Notes: generated from the letters alone by a model not told the origin. 64,000 nt of DNA from Pseudomonas sp. NBRC 111124 (GCF_001320245.1 NZ_BCBA01000059.1:1-64000); one strand, 5' to 3'. Shown: positions 41,494-51,822, numbered from the stretch's first letter. Numbers and translations: made by a program.

Positions 41494-43032
41494 GTGTCCC
41501 AGCCCGTTTCGTCCCAGCTCCCAGTCGCCGACTGCTACGACATCGCCGTGATCGGCGGTGGCATCAATGGCGTGGGTATCGCTGCAGACGCCGCCGGGCG
41601 CGGCCTCAAGGTGTTTCTCTGCGAGAAGGACGACCTGGCTCAACACACCTCCTCGGCCAGCAGCAAGCTGATTCACGGCGGCCTGCGCTATCTGGAGCAC
41701 TACGAGTTCCGGCTGGTACGTGAAGCACTGGCCGAGCGTGAAGTGCTGCTGGCCAAGGCGCCACACATCGTCAAGCCGATGCGCTTCGTGCTGCCGCACC
41801 GCCCGCACCTGCGCCCTGCCTGGATGATCCGTGCAGGTCTGTTCCTCTACGACCACCTGGGCAAGCGCAAGCGCCTGGGCGCCTCGCGCAGCCTGCGCTT
41901 CGGTCCGGGCTACCCGCTCAAACCGGCGATCACCCGGGGTTTCGAATATGCTGACTGCGCCGTGGACGATGCCCGCCTGGTGGTACTGAACGCCATGAGC
42001 GCACGTGAGCACGGCGCGCACATCCACACCCACACCCGTTGCCTGCGCGCCGAGCGTGTGGATGGTTTGTGGCAGGTTGAACTGCAGCACGCCGACGGCA
42101 GCCTGCGGAGCATTCGCGCGCGCGCCCTGGTGAACGCCGCCGGCCCTTGGGTCGCCAACTTCATCAAGGACGATCTCAAGCTCGACGCCCCTTACGGCAT
42201 CCGTTTGATCCAGGGCAGCCATATCATCGTGCCGCGCCTGTACGAAGGTGAACACGCCTACATCCTGCAGAACGAAGACCAGCGCATCGTCTTCTGCATT
42301 CCGTACCTGGACCGCTTCACCCTGATCGGTACCACCGACCGGGAATACAGCGGCGACCCGGCCAAAGTGGCGATCACCGAGCAGGAGACCGATTACCTGT
42401 TGAAGGTGGTGAACGAGCACTTCAACCATCAACTCAGCCGTAGCGACATCGTGCACACCTATTCCGGCGTGCGGCCGCTGTGCAACGATGAGTCGGACAA
42501 CCCATCTGCGGTGACCCGCGACTACACCCTGGCCTTGTCGGCCGGGGAAAACGAGGCACCGCTACTGTCGGTGTTCGGCGGCAAGCTGACGACCTACCGC
42601 AAGCTGGCCGAGTCGGCCATGGGCGAGCTGAAACCGTTCTTCACCCAGATGCGTGGCAGCTGGACAGCCGATGCTGCACTACCGGGAGGCGAGAACATGA
42701 CAACCGCCCCGGCCTTGGTCGATGCCATCCTTTCGCGTTGCGGTTGGTTGCCGGTGGACATCGCCAAACGCTGGGCGGTCACTTACGGGAGCCGCGTCTG
42801 GCGCCTGCTGGACGGCGTGCATGGCCCGGATGATCTCGGCCAATCGATAGGGGGCGGCTTGTTCAGCCGTGAAGTGGATTACCTGTGCAACGAGGAATGG
42901 GCTAGCGACGCCGAAGATGTGCTGTGGCGTCGCACCAAACTGGGCCTGTTCACCAGCAGCGCTGAACAGCAAGCATTGCGCGATTATCTCGAGCAAACCA
43001 ACCCGAAGCAGGGCCGTACCCGCGCTGCCTGA
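41494..43032 (+). CDS. glpD: Aerobic glycerol-3-phosphate dehydrogenase
   Basis: 512 residues from the GTG at 41494, which has AGGAGG 8 bases upstream; the in-frame TTG two codons earlier lies too close to this site. FAD-binding Rossmann motif DIAVIGGGINGVGIAADAAG at residues 15-34, followed by SSASSKLIHGGLRYLEHYE. It oxidises glycerol 3-phosphate to dihydroxyacetone phosphate and passes electrons to quinone at the inner membrane. Last gene of the glp set. Confidence 0.97.
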   Translation: MSQPVSSQLPVADCYDIAVIGGGINGVGIAADAAGRGLKVFLCEKDDLAQHTSSASSKLIHGGLRYLEHYEFRLVREALAEREVLLAKAPHIVKPMRFVLPHRPHLRPAWMIRAGLFLYDHLGKRKRLGASRSLRFGPGYPLKPAITRGFEYADCAVDDARLVVLNAMSAREHGAHIHTHTRCLRAERVDGLWQVELQHADGSLRSIRARALVNAAGPWVANFIKDDLKLDAPYGIRLIQGSHIIVPRLYEGEHAYILQNEDQRIVFCIPYLDRFTLIGTTDREYSGDPAKVAITEQETDYLLKVVNEHFNHQLSRSDIVHTYSGVRPLCNDESDNPSAVTRDYTLALSAGENEAPLLSVFGGKLTTYRKLAESAMGELKPFFTQMRGSWTADAALPGGENMTTAPALVDAILSRCGWLPVDIAKRWAVTYGSRVWRLLDGVHGPDDLGQSIGGGLFSREVDYLCNEEWASDAEDVLWRRTKLGLFTSSAEQQALRDYLEQTNPKQGRTRAA

Positions 43033-43041
43033 TCAATTTGG

Positions 43042-43074
43042 GGTCCGCAGCGTACCCGCACGGTGCTGCGGACC
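43042..43074. terminator. Stem-loop between glpD and the first NEL gene
   Basis: GGTCCGCAGC / GCTGCGGACC, 10 perfect pairs, loop of 13 bases. Lies between convergent genes and could end both; T run weak. Confidence 0.65.
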
Positions 43075-43079
43075 TACCT

Positions 43080-46000
43080 TCAATGATCGGCGCGTTGCCA
43101 GGCTTCCAAGGCAAGACTCCGATACAGTTGCTGTTCAGCCAGTTCCAATTCCTGCATCAGCTCATTGCTCCTGACCACATAAGATTGTTCCTGGCCGCCC
43201 TCGGCTAGCCGCTCACTCTCGGCCAAACGCTCGTGAAACGGTGCCGCCAGTGCCTCGAAACGCTCTGGATAGCGCTGCCTCACGAAACGCTGCCAGAAGG
43301 GGCGCTGCGCCAGCGAATCCAGTACTGCCATCTGGGTGTCATCTTGCAGCACTTGCATCTGCGCGCGTTGCAGGTCACCTTGGGTCACGTTGGCATAAGA
43401 CGCGTAGTGCATGTCATCGACAGGCACAGGCAACTCGAGAGCCTGGGCTAACTGGTTGCGGTAGTAAAGGCGGATCTCGACTTCATCGACCAAGCGCAAA
43501 CCGCTGCTGCGCATCTGCTGGATATACCGTGTAGCAATGCTGTCGACCAGATCCAACCGGTGCAACTGTCGACCAAGATGCAGCAAGCGTGTCTCCATCC
43601 TCTCAGCCGGAACGTCCGCTATACCTCGTTGAACCAGCACCCCCACTTCCATCTGACCGAGCATCAGCAGCGAGCGATCTTCACAGGTGAGCGATTGCCT
43701 GGCTTCAGCGAAAATCTGCTCGCGCAGCACCTCGCTTTGTTCGCAGGCATCGAGTATTCGCCAGATTCTCCGGCGAAAATGCCCGGGATGCTCGCCGAAG
43801 TCTTCGGATTTGACGAAGTCTGCAAGAAATCGGAACAAATCGCTCGAACCTGGCTCATCGCGCAGCCTGTCCCACGTGAGCTCACGCCGGGTGCGCAGTT
43901 GAGCATCTGAGCTCTGGACCCAGGCATCACGTATTTGCGTGGTGACTTCAGCATGCCTGTGGGACGGGCGCCCGCGAGCGCCTCGGACACTGCTATCACG
44001 GGCCCGTTCGAGATGCTGCTGGCTAGGCCCATCAAGCGGGTTGTCATGCAACTCGAACCGAGACAATCGCTGAGTCAACCCATGCACTTCCTGTTGCAGC
44101 TGCCATATCCGGTTGTCTCGAAGGTCTACCACTGCCCGCCACGACGCACGCTCGAGAAGCTGGGGAATATCCACCTGGCCACTTGCGCGCAAGTGCAGAT
44201 GCCGCACATGCCGGAGCCCTGAAAGATCGGGCGCCTGCATCAGTGGGTTGAAGCTGAGTTCACAGGAGTCCAGCAGGGCCAGCTGGGCAAGCCGCTGATT
44301 ACCCTCGGCATCGATGGTCAGCCGGTTTCGCGAGAGATTCAAACGCCTGAGCTGCACCAGCTGTTCTATACCGGCGGGAACGCTGGTCAGGCGGTTGCCA
44401 CTGAGGTCGATCTCCACGACATTGGGAAAACGCCGCAAGAAGTCCTCAGGAACCTCATCCAGGTTCATGTCTCTGAGCACCAAGCGCCTGACATGCGCAA
44501 AGTTCACCCCTTCTGGCAACGTAGGCAGCGCATCGATGCGCTCACCGTCCAGCACAAGCTCGTAAGTATCATTGACGTCAACCAGCTTCCTTCGCCAGCT
44601 ACGCCGCAACGTGTCGGCGACCCGCCGGCGTCTGATCGCATCAGCAGGACTGCGCCATGCCGATTGCCACTCATGCAGAGCCTGGCGCAATGCACCCAAC
44701 TGCTGCTGCAAGGTCTGGTAGTGATCCCAAAGGTTTACGCCCCGCTCTCTGACGGCCTGCAGATAGGCATCGAGCTGCAAGTCACTCATGGTCGAGAATA
44801 TTTGCTGTATCCCGCGCCGGATCGCCTGCTGACTGCTTTCCCCGCCCCCACTCAGTGCATACCCCAGACGCCCATCAGCGAAGTGCCTGGGCGGTCTCAT
44901 TCCCTCTGCCAAGGGCTTCAGGCCCAGCATGCCGGCCAACTGCTCGCGCTCGCGACACGCCGCTTGCATCATCCACTCCTGGAGCTGCGCGCTCGTCATC
45001 CTTGCGCCACCTGCCATGGCAGTCTTCTGCTCTTCACTCAAGCATCGCAGTAACACGGTGAACAGCGACTCATCTTGTTCAGCAAGGGTGTCGGCAGGTG
45101 TTTCGCTCAACCAATACCCTTGTCGGCTTCGCACGATTACCCGTGCCGGACTTGCACCTTCGGCATCGCTTGCATATAGCAACCTGCCTTCGCGATTGCC
45201 AACGCGTAATTCCATTCGAGTGGATGACGGCCAGGCGGAGTGCTTGTCAACGAGCGCCATCACCAAGCGCTCGGTGTCAGCGTTGATCGCCTGGGGCAAT
45301 CGCAAGCCAACACAGGCCTTGTCGAGACGGCTGTCGCGAAGGTACCAGCGCGCTTTTTCCGCCATGCCCAGCGGGATTCGCGCTGAAGCCTGCAGTGAGT
45401 CCCTTTGCACGCTGCTCGATTGTTCAATGATTTCTTTCGCCGCTCGCGGCGTAAGCCCAGAGAAAGCACTGATCAAGCGGGCTTGGTCCTCACTCGGCTG
45501 AGGCTGCCGTTGCGCGACTTCCGCATCCAGAGCATCACCACGCAAGTCCGGAAATTCCGTGCAGGTGACAAAGCGGTCGTACTGGTCAAGCAGCTTCGCT
45601 GGCGCGTTCGCATTCTCCACCCTCAAGCGGCGCACCTGATCAAGATTCAAGCCGGTGGTCGCTAACAACGCATGAGCATCTTTATTCAAGACGCCGTTGA
45701 AGTGCTCATTGTCCAGCGCTTCCAACAATGAGCCCGGGCTGTTTTCGATATGTGCCAATTGAAGTTCGCGCGCCAACTTCAGCTCGCCCTGCGTGATCTT
45801 GGGGACAAGACCGTCAACGAAAGGGAAACGTTTGAGCGTATGAGCCGCACCCGCTGTGAAGGCCCCCAACGCAAGGGTCTGCGCAACAGCGAACAAGTGA
45901 TTCAATGCGTCTTCGCGATCTCCCAGGCGCCAGTCCTGATACCCCTCGTAAGCATCGTCGAGCAACTGCGCCGCACACACCACTAGCATAAGTTCCCCCA

Positions 46001-47210
46001 GAACCGGGACGAACAGACCGGCCCAGCCAAGCAAGTCAAGGCCTGCGGAGAGCATTCCCTGTAAACGAGCGTGCCTGCTGCGAAGATCTTCATCACCTGT
46101 AGGAACGGCCAGATAACGTGCGTCAGCGAAAATCTTGTCGATACTCAGCTCGCGCACATGGGAAAATATCGCCTCGGCTGTGGGAAAGTTTCGCCCGTCT
46201 AGCCCCACTGCTTCTCCAGGCGACGCTCGCAACAGCGCGGAAGCAAGGGCCTGATCGAATGCGACCCTGTCGTCGGCCTTGATGAATCGGCTGAAGTAGG
46301 TCCGATACGAAGGCCGACACAAGCGAACAGCAAGGTTTTCGTACAGCTGTTGCCAGGAGTCATGGCGGTGAATGAGCTGCTCCGGATCATCAGGCAACCA
46401 GACGACCACTGACTGCAGCCGATCGTCGGTCAGGCTGCGAATCTCAACGGCCACAGCGCCAACGATGCATTTGCCAAGCAAATACAGCTGGCTTTTCACA
46501 AGCGTGGTAGTGGCCCGCGTTTTATCAGAAGCGGTGGTGAATAATGCCAGAAGAGCATTGTAGGTCGGATCGTCCAACTGTTCCTTGATCGCAGCCTCAT
46601 GCACGGCAATTTCCATCCGCGCGCGCAAACTGTCCTGGAACAACTGCTCGACCGCCTGGCGGGCACGTCCTTCAGGCCTCGACTTTGGCTGCAGCACGCT
46701 GCGCAATTGCACCTGATACTGAGCGCCGATATCCAGTTGGCGGCAAAGCAGGACGAAACGCTCAAAACTCAGTGCCAGTGGTTTTCCATTAGCATCTTCG
46801 AGATGCGCTTTGCGCAACAGCCAAGGCCTGGCTTCCTTTTCCTCGAAGTTATGCAATGCCGCCGCTAGCAGGCTTTGACGCGAGGTGTACCGGACGATTG
46901 GTTTGTAGAGCTTCTCGGCGGCGGAAGGTAACTGAACGTCCTCTGTCAGGACCACCTTCATCGCGCGCACATTGATGTCGCTCAAACCCGCATCCAACAA
47001 CGCCTTTTCGAGGCGCGGCGCAGCGAACTCGTCAAGACTAGGGATGGCCTGAAACAAGGATTTCATGCGCTGCGCCAGCATCTGCTGTGTCGCAAGCGCA
47101 CGGTTGTATGCCTGCAGCCGATTCGCACTGCCGGCAGTCAGCCAAGCCGGAAGTCGCTGTGCCAACAATTGATCGACAGAGCCTGGTGGAAATGCAAGGT
47201 GATTAGACAT
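43080..47210 (-). CDS. DUF6543-LRR-NEL protein, putative E3 ubiquitin ligase effector (1376 aa)
   Basis: GGAGG 7 bases before the ATG supports the start. Approximate layout: N-terminal helical region; DUF6543/dermonecrotic-toxin-like domain up to about residue 450, with a hydrophobic segment near 393-418 (GLFVPVLGELMLVVCAAQLL); middle helical region; leucine-rich repeats at about 885-1030 (VVEIDLSGNRLTSVPAGIEQ, LRRLNLSRNRLTI); then a NEL domain from about 1075. The NEL catalytic motif is C1176-E-D-R (LTCEDRSLLMLGQMEVGVL). IpaH/SspH-type NEL proteins transfer ubiquitin through this cysteine and act in eukaryotic cells. No signal peptide and no secretion system nearby. Tandem paralogue of the next gene, 76 bases away. 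Confidence 0.85.
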   Translation of the reverse strand: MSNHLAFPPGSVDQLLAQRLPAWLTAGSANRLQAYNRALATQQMLAQRMKSLFQAIPSLDEFAAPRLEKALLDAGLSDINVRAMKVVLTEDVQLPSAAEKLYKPIVRYTSRQSLLAAALHNFEEKEARPWLLRKAHLEDANGKPLALSFERFVLLCRQLDIGAQYQVQLRSVLQPKSRPEGRARQAVEQLFQDSLRARMEIAVHEAAIKEQLDDPTYNALLALFTTASDKTRATTTLVKSQLYLLGKCIVGAVAVEIRSLTDDRLQSVVVWLPDDPEQLIHRHDSWQQLYENLAVRLCRPSYRTYFSRFIKADDRVAFDQALASALLRASPGEAVGLDGRNFPTAEAIFSHVRELSIDKIFADARYLAVPTGDEDLRSRHARLQGMLSAGLDLLGWAGLFVPVLGELMLVVCAAQLLDDAYEGYQDWRLGDREDALNHLFAVAQTLALGAFTAGAAHTLKRFPFVDGLVPKITQGELKLARELQLAHIENSPGSLLEALDNEHFNGVLNKDAHALLATTGLNLDQVRRLRVENANAPAKLLDQYDRFVTCTEFPDLRGDALDAEVAQRQPQPSEDQARLISAFSGLTPRAAKEIIEQSSSVQRDSLQASARIPLGMAEKARWYLRDSRLDKACVGLRLPQAINADTERLVMALVDKHSAWPSSTRMELRVGNREGRLLYASDAEGASPARVIVRSRQGYWLSETPADTLAEQDESLFTVLLRCLSEEQKTAMAGGARMTSAQLQEWMMQAACREREQLAGMLGLKPLAEGMRPPRHFADGRLGYALSGGGESSQQAIRRGIQQIFSTMSDLQLDAYLQAVRERGVNLWDHYQTLQQQLGALRQALHEWQSAWRSPADAIRRRRVADTLRRSWRRKLVDVNDTYELVLDGERIDALPTLPEGVNFAHVRRLVLRDMNLDEVPEDFLRRFPNVVEIDLSGNRLTSVPAGIEQLVQLRRLNLSRNRLTIDAEGNQRLAQLALLDSCELSFNPLMQAPDLSGLRHVRHLHLRASGQVDIPQLLERASWRAVVDLRDNRIWQLQQEVHGLTQRLSRFELHDNPLDGPSQQHLERARDSSVRGARGRPSHRHAEVTTQIRDAWVQSSDAQLRTRRELTWDRLRDEPGSSDLFRFLADFVKSEDFGEHPGHFRRRIWRILDACEQSEVLREQIFAEARQSLTCEDRSLLMLGQMEVGVLVQRGIADVPAERMETRLLHLGRQLHRLDLVDSIATRYIQQMRSSGLRLVDEVEIRLYYRNQLAQALELPVPVDDMHYASYANVTQGDLQRAQMQVLQDDTQMAVLDSLAQRPFWQRFVRQRYPERFEALAAPFHERLAESERLAEGGQEQSYVVRSNELMQELELAEQQLYRSLALEAWQRADH

Positions 47211-47286
47211 GGCGATGCCTCCGGTTATCGAGGCAACAGAAGAACATCGCGTCAGTGCACTGAAGCGGTAATGATATCTTTCAGGC

Positions 47287-50200
47287 TCAAGGTCGCAGGC
47301 GCTGGTAGACCTCCCACGCCAAGTCTTTCACCAGGCGCCTCTCCGCCAGATCGAAATCGCTCATCAATGCTTCCAGTCGCTCCTTGTACTGCCCCTCATT
47401 GATGTGGCCCGCTTCCTGATCCGCCTCGACGCCAGCAAACCGCTCCCAGAATGGCTGGTTGATCTCGTTGAAGCGGCTTGTATGGCGCTGCCGTGCATAC
47501 CGCTCCCAAAACGGGCGCTCAGCGAGGGATGAGATCAGCGCATCATCGCTTTCGAGCGACAACACCTTGGCTTTGGCCACATTGAGATCGTACTGGCTGA
47601 CATGAGAAACGTGACCGTAGTGCATGCCATCCTGCTCCAGAGGCAATTTCAGAAAGTCGTTGAGGCCAACCTGGTAAGCCAGTCGCGTTTCAACCTCATC
47701 CAACAAGCCGGCTTGTTGAGCTTTGAGGCGTGAAAAGTGCTCATCGGCGATGGCCGTGACGGCATCAAGACGGAACAAGGAGCGGGCCAGGTCAATCAGG
47801 TTGCGCTCGACCTGGGGACCGGGTACACCAATTATTGCTCGCTCGGCCAGGACACTGACTTCCAATTGCCGAAGCGTCAACAGCAACCGGTCGTCACAGC
47901 CTCGTGGGCCATCGGTTTCCTCGAACACCCGATCACGTACCTGTTCATCGTGCGAGCAGGCCTCCAGAAGCCTCCAGATGCGAGGCCGAAAGCGCGCTGG
48001 TGCATCGCGAAAATCAGCCGAAGTGGCGAAGTCGGCCAAAAACTGGAATAACGAGACAGAACCCGGTTCTCTCTCCAATGCCTCCCACAGCGCCAGGTAT
48101 TGACTTCGCAGTTCACCCGCAGTCTCTCCCAGCCAGCGAGCACGAAGTTTCACAGGATCAACGGCAGCGTGCTGGAAAGACAGGTCTTCATGCCCTCCCC
48201 CTCGCCTTGTACCGCTCAACTGCGCCAACGACTCGTTGCTGGATGACGCTTCGCTGTTGCTTTCCGTGATGGGATTGTCGTGCAGCAGAACACGATCAAG
48301 CTGCCTGCGCATGGCTCTATTTTCCAGCTGCAGTACCTGAATTCGATTGCCACGCATGTCAACCAGCGCGACGGGCGGAATATGGGTTGGCGGAGACGCC
48401 ACACCAGTATCACGCAAGGCCATGTTGCGCAGCATCGACAGGTTGACCAGGTCAGGCGCCCTGCCCAGCTCCACGTTGTGATTGAGGTTGAGATCGTGCA
48501 AGGCAATCAAACTGTTCAGGTAGTGCTCACCTTGGGCCTCCATCACAATGTTGTTGCGTGAAAGATTCAGACGCCGCAACTGGCCGAGATGCTCGAGGCC
48601 TGAAGGCACACGGGTCAAGCGGTTGCCCTGGAGGTCAAGCTCACGCAAGTTGCCAAAACGCTGGAGGAAGGCCGCGTCGATATCAGCCAGCCCCATATTG
48701 CGCAAGATCAGGCGTTCGACATGATCGAACCGAAGATCAGCAGGCAGCGAAGGCAAGCTGCCCACGTGTTCATCCTTGATGATCAAGACATATCGCCCCG
48801 ACTCATCGGTGATCTTGCGCCGCCAGCTGCGCCTGATCTGGTTCGCCACCCGGCGTCGGCGCAATGCGGCAAACGGCCCGCGCGCTTCGTTGCGCCAGGC
48901 CTGCAGCCCACTGCGTAACAGCTCCAGTTGCTCTTGAAGCAGTGAGAAGTGCTGCCACAAACCCACTCGTCGGTTAACAAGATCCTGCACATAATGGTCC
49001 ACCTGAAGATTCGTCAGCGTGGGGAAAATCCGTTGGATACCTCGCGTAATGGCCTGACGGCTGCTTTCTCCCCTCCCGCTCAACGCATAGCCGATTCGCC
49101 CGTCTCCATAACGATAGGGTGGGCGGAACGCGCCTGTCTCACTCATGCCAAGCAGCTTGGCAACACGCGGCCTGTCCATGGCAGCCCGCTCTGCCAGGCA
49201 GTCCTCGAGCGCCTCGACTGTTCTGACAGGTAACCCCAGGCGCTGTACTTGCCGGTCGCTCAGGGTGTCCAACACCAGCGACAGCAAATCCTGAGCGGTG
49301 TCTGCGCCCTCAAGCTGATACCGGCTGCCTGTACGAACGATGCGATACAACCGAGCGGCGTCGGCCTTGCCACATTTGGCCAGCAATTCTCCTTGCGGCG
49401 AGCCTTGGCGTATCTCGACTCGGGTGTCTGCCGACCAAGGGGCCAGCGTATCGATCAGGCCCAATGCCAGACGTTCGGTATCGGTACTGGTCGCCCTGAA
49501 CAAGCGCAAACCTGCGCAGGCCCGATCAAGGCGGCTCTGACGCAGCGCCCATCGTGCCCGCTCCAGCAGTGACAGAGACAACTTGCCATCCTTGGCCAGC
49601 ACCGCTGCCATTTCGGCACTGCTCGATTGCGCATAGATTTCCCGTATACAGCGCATTGAGAGCCTAGGGAAAAACCGCAAGAGCTTGTTCTCTTCGTCGT
49701 TGGCGAAGGGCTGGTGTTCGTTGATTACCGCCTCCAACCGCTCACCGCCCAAGTCAGTATGGCGCTCATGCAGTTGATAGCGCTCCAAGGCATCCAGCAA
49801 TCGGGCGGGCGGGCCCATGTTTTCCAGGTGCAATTGGCGGATCTGCGCCTCACTGTATCCAGTGATCTGCAACAGGTGCCTGGCGGTTTCGTCTGCGAGA
49901 CCGGCCAGCCGCCCACTCAGCCTTCGAACCAGTAGGCCGGCGCCGGACCAGGACTGTGGATGTTCGAGTTCGTGACGCCACCCGCCACCTTCGTTTTCTT
50001 CAATCAGCGGGGCATAGGCATGATCCTGTGCCGGGTGTCGAATGCGTCCAGCCCCGGCGTTCGCGACCCGGTACAAGTGATCATCCGTATCCAGTAACCA
50101 TTGCCCCTTAGGCATGCTCGCTGCTGCGGTTTGCGGCTCGGCCCGATAAGCACGCAGCTCGCTGTCGCATAACCTCAAATCACCGCCATCACGCCGGATC

Positions 50201-51618
50201 AGTGCCAACCCATCAATGAACGGGGTACGTTTGATAGTGCGCGCAACGGCAGAGATCCCTTTACCGATCAGTATCCCGGCAACCAGGTTCTCGGCGACGC
50301 CGAACAGGTGATCGATAGCGCCTTGTCGGTCACCATGCTGCCAGTGTTCATAACCTTCATAGACTTCCTCCGCAATCTGACCGGCAGCCAACATCAGTAA
50401 CGCTTCGCCTAGAACGGGTACGAACAGACTGGCGATATTCGCCAGGTCCAAGCCCAACGAAGCATAACCCTGCAATCGCTCAAGTCGATCAGCTTCGTCC
50501 TCGACACCGGTAGGCACTGCGAGAACACGGGCATCACTGAACACCTTGTCGATTTGCTGCTTCGCCAGGTATTGCATCAACGGACCAGCAATCGGCTCGT
50601 TGCCTCCTCCAAGGGTCGCCAGGTGCTCGGACTTCCAGTTAGCCGCCTGGCTGGCCAGCTTGGAGGAAAATCCGATGCGGTCAGCCTCGCCAATGAAGCG
50701 CGCAAAAAAGTGCCGGTAACTTCTGGAAAACAGCCGCCTGGCCAAGCCGTCATACAGAGACTGCCAGGAATCGAAGCGCTGGATCGGAGCAATAGGGTCG
50801 CAAGGCACCCATAGAATGATGCCGGCGATGACATTGTCCAAGGGTGTCCGCACTTCTATGCATACCACACCCTGGATGATCGACCCCAGCAGGTAGAGCT
50901 GGCGCGGCTCGACCGCCTCAGGCAATGCCGGAACGACAGCAGGAGTGCTGATCAGATGCTGCATGTGCAGATAACTGCGCTCATCCAGCTCACCCTTGAA
51001 GTAAGCCATGCGTACAGCAACTTCCAAGTGCGCGTGCTGGTTTTCCTCGACGATCAGCTGCACAGCCTCGCTGCCCTTCTCCGGCCGCAGCACCTCTGCT
51101 AGCAGAGATTGGTATTTACCCCCAATGTCGAGTTCGCGACATCGGCCCGCGAAGACTTCAAATCCGATACCGATGTTTCTGCCCAATGAATCGTGCAACT
51201 GCCCCCGCCGAAGAATGGAAGGCCGGGTTTCCCCTACATGGTAGTTGTGCAGTGCCGCAGCCAGCACGCTCTGGGTGGAGGCCGGTACAAACTGCCGCAG
51301 TGAATACAGCAGGCCAATGTTTGGCATCACCGGCCGCTTCCAGATATGTACGTGGCTGCGCCGCACATCAACGTCGTTGATTCCCAACTGGCCAAGCCGG
51401 CCGCTCAGCAAAGGCTCGGCGAATGCTTCCAGGGGCGGGATAGCATCCAGAAGAACACGCATGCGGGCGACCGCTTTTTCTTGCCTGATCAGGGCATTGC
51501 CCAGCGCGCGCAAACGCGTGACACGCCGCGGGTCGTTTTGATCATCGCGTAACCAATGGGGCAAGCGGGTGGCGATGAAGGCATCGACTGAATCAACCGG
51601 AAATGGAGTGTCTTGCAT
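47287..51618 (-). CDS. DUF6543-LRR-NEL protein, putative E3 ubiquitin ligase effector (1443 aa)
   Basis: Same architecture as the downstream gene: DUF6543-like N-terminal part with FDSWQSLYDGLARRLFSRSY, a hydrophobic segment near 391-412 (LANIASLFVPVLGEALLMLA), then helical region, leucine-rich repeats at about 943-1103 (LRELDLQGNRLTRVPSGLEH, LRRLNLSRNNIVMEA) and a NEL domain from about 1150 with C1241-D-D-R (RGCDDRLLLTLRQLEVSVL). The block before the repeats (RRRRVANQIRRSWRRK) is shared with the paralogue (RRRRVADTLRRSWRRK), so they descend from a duplication. The start lies in an AAGG context. Promoter probably in 51619-51702. P. putida lacks a typical type III system, so the delivery route is unknown. 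Confidence 0.85.
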   Translation of the reverse strand: MQDTPFPVDSVDAFIATRLPHWLRDDQNDPRRVTRLRALGNALIRQEKAVARMRVLLDAIPPLEAFAEPLLSGRLGQLGINDVDVRRSHVHIWKRPVMPNIGLLYSLRQFVPASTQSVLAAALHNYHVGETRPSILRRGQLHDSLGRNIGIGFEVFAGRCRELDIGGKYQSLLAEVLRPEKGSEAVQLIVEENQHAHLEVAVRMAYFKGELDERSYLHMQHLISTPAVVPALPEAVEPRQLYLLGSIIQGVVCIEVRTPLDNVIAGIILWVPCDPIAPIQRFDSWQSLYDGLARRLFSRSYRHFFARFIGEADRIGFSSKLASQAANWKSEHLATLGGGNEPIAGPLMQYLAKQQIDKVFSDARVLAVPTGVEDEADRLERLQGYASLGLDLANIASLFVPVLGEALLMLAAGQIAEEVYEGYEHWQHGDRQGAIDHLFGVAENLVAGILIGKGISAVARTIKRTPFIDGLALIRRDGGDLRLCDSELRAYRAEPQTAAASMPKGQWLLDTDDHLYRVANAGAGRIRHPAQDHAYAPLIEENEGGGWRHELEHPQSWSGAGLLVRRLSGRLAGLADETARHLLQITGYSEAQIRQLHLENMGPPARLLDALERYQLHERHTDLGGERLEAVINEHQPFANDEENKLLRFFPRLSMRCIREIYAQSSSAEMAAVLAKDGKLSLSLLERARWALRQSRLDRACAGLRLFRATSTDTERLALGLIDTLAPWSADTRVEIRQGSPQGELLAKCGKADAARLYRIVRTGSRYQLEGADTAQDLLSLVLDTLSDRQVQRLGLPVRTVEALEDCLAERAAMDRPRVAKLLGMSETGAFRPPYRYGDGRIGYALSGRGESSRQAITRGIQRIFPTLTNLQVDHYVQDLVNRRVGLWQHFSLLQEQLELLRSGLQAWRNEARGPFAALRRRRVANQIRRSWRRKITDESGRYVLIIKDEHVGSLPSLPADLRFDHVERLILRNMGLADIDAAFLQRFGNLRELDLQGNRLTRVPSGLEHLGQLRRLNLSRNNIVMEAQGEHYLNSLIALHDLNLNHNVELGRAPDLVNLSMLRNMALRDTGVASPPTHIPPVALVDMRGNRIQVLQLENRAMRRQLDRVLLHDNPITESNSEASSSNESLAQLSGTRRGGGHEDLSFQHAAVDPVKLRARWLGETAGELRSQYLALWEALEREPGSVSLFQFLADFATSADFRDAPARFRPRIWRLLEACSHDEQVRDRVFEETDGPRGCDDRLLLTLRQLEVSVLAERAIIGVPGPQVERNLIDLARSLFRLDAVTAIADEHFSRLKAQQAGLLDEVETRLAYQVGLNDFLKLPLEQDGMHYGHVSHVSQYDLNVAKAKVLSLESDDALISSLAERPFWERYARQRHTSRFNEINQPFWERFAGVEADQEAGHINEGQYKERLEALMSDFDLAERRLVKDLAWEVYQRLRP

Positions 51619-51702
51619 TGTTCGACCTTGAAGGATGGTAAAGACCCTATTGCACCATCCAGGTCTGCAGCCGGAAGCCTAACTATTTAGTGGATACACC
51701 CA

Positions 51703-51716
51703 TTCGGATTACCGAA
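51703..51716. promoter_or_regulatory. AauR operator
   Basis: TTCGG-ATTA-CCGAA is an exact match to the inverted repeat TTCGG-N4-CCGAA reported for AauR in P. putida. A partial second site, TTCGG-AAAG-CCGTC, lies at 51734-51747. They are 107-120 and 76-89 bases upstream of the sigma-54 promoter, a normal enhancer distance. AauR itself is encoded in this window. Confidence 0.85.
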
Positions 51717-51822
51717 CAAGGCATGAAAACGCGTTCGGAAAGCCGTCTAAAAAGTGGGCAGCAAACCTGTCAAAAAAGATTAATGCCCCACGTTTTCGCG
51801 GCGTTATGATCGATATCAGAGC

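Noticed and set aside
43080..51618. Reading the two giant genes as Tc/insecticidal or adhesin repeats
   Set aside because: The C-terminal C-E/D-D-R motif and LRR layout fit NEL ligases better; no RHS, YD or filamentous haemagglutinin repeats are seen.
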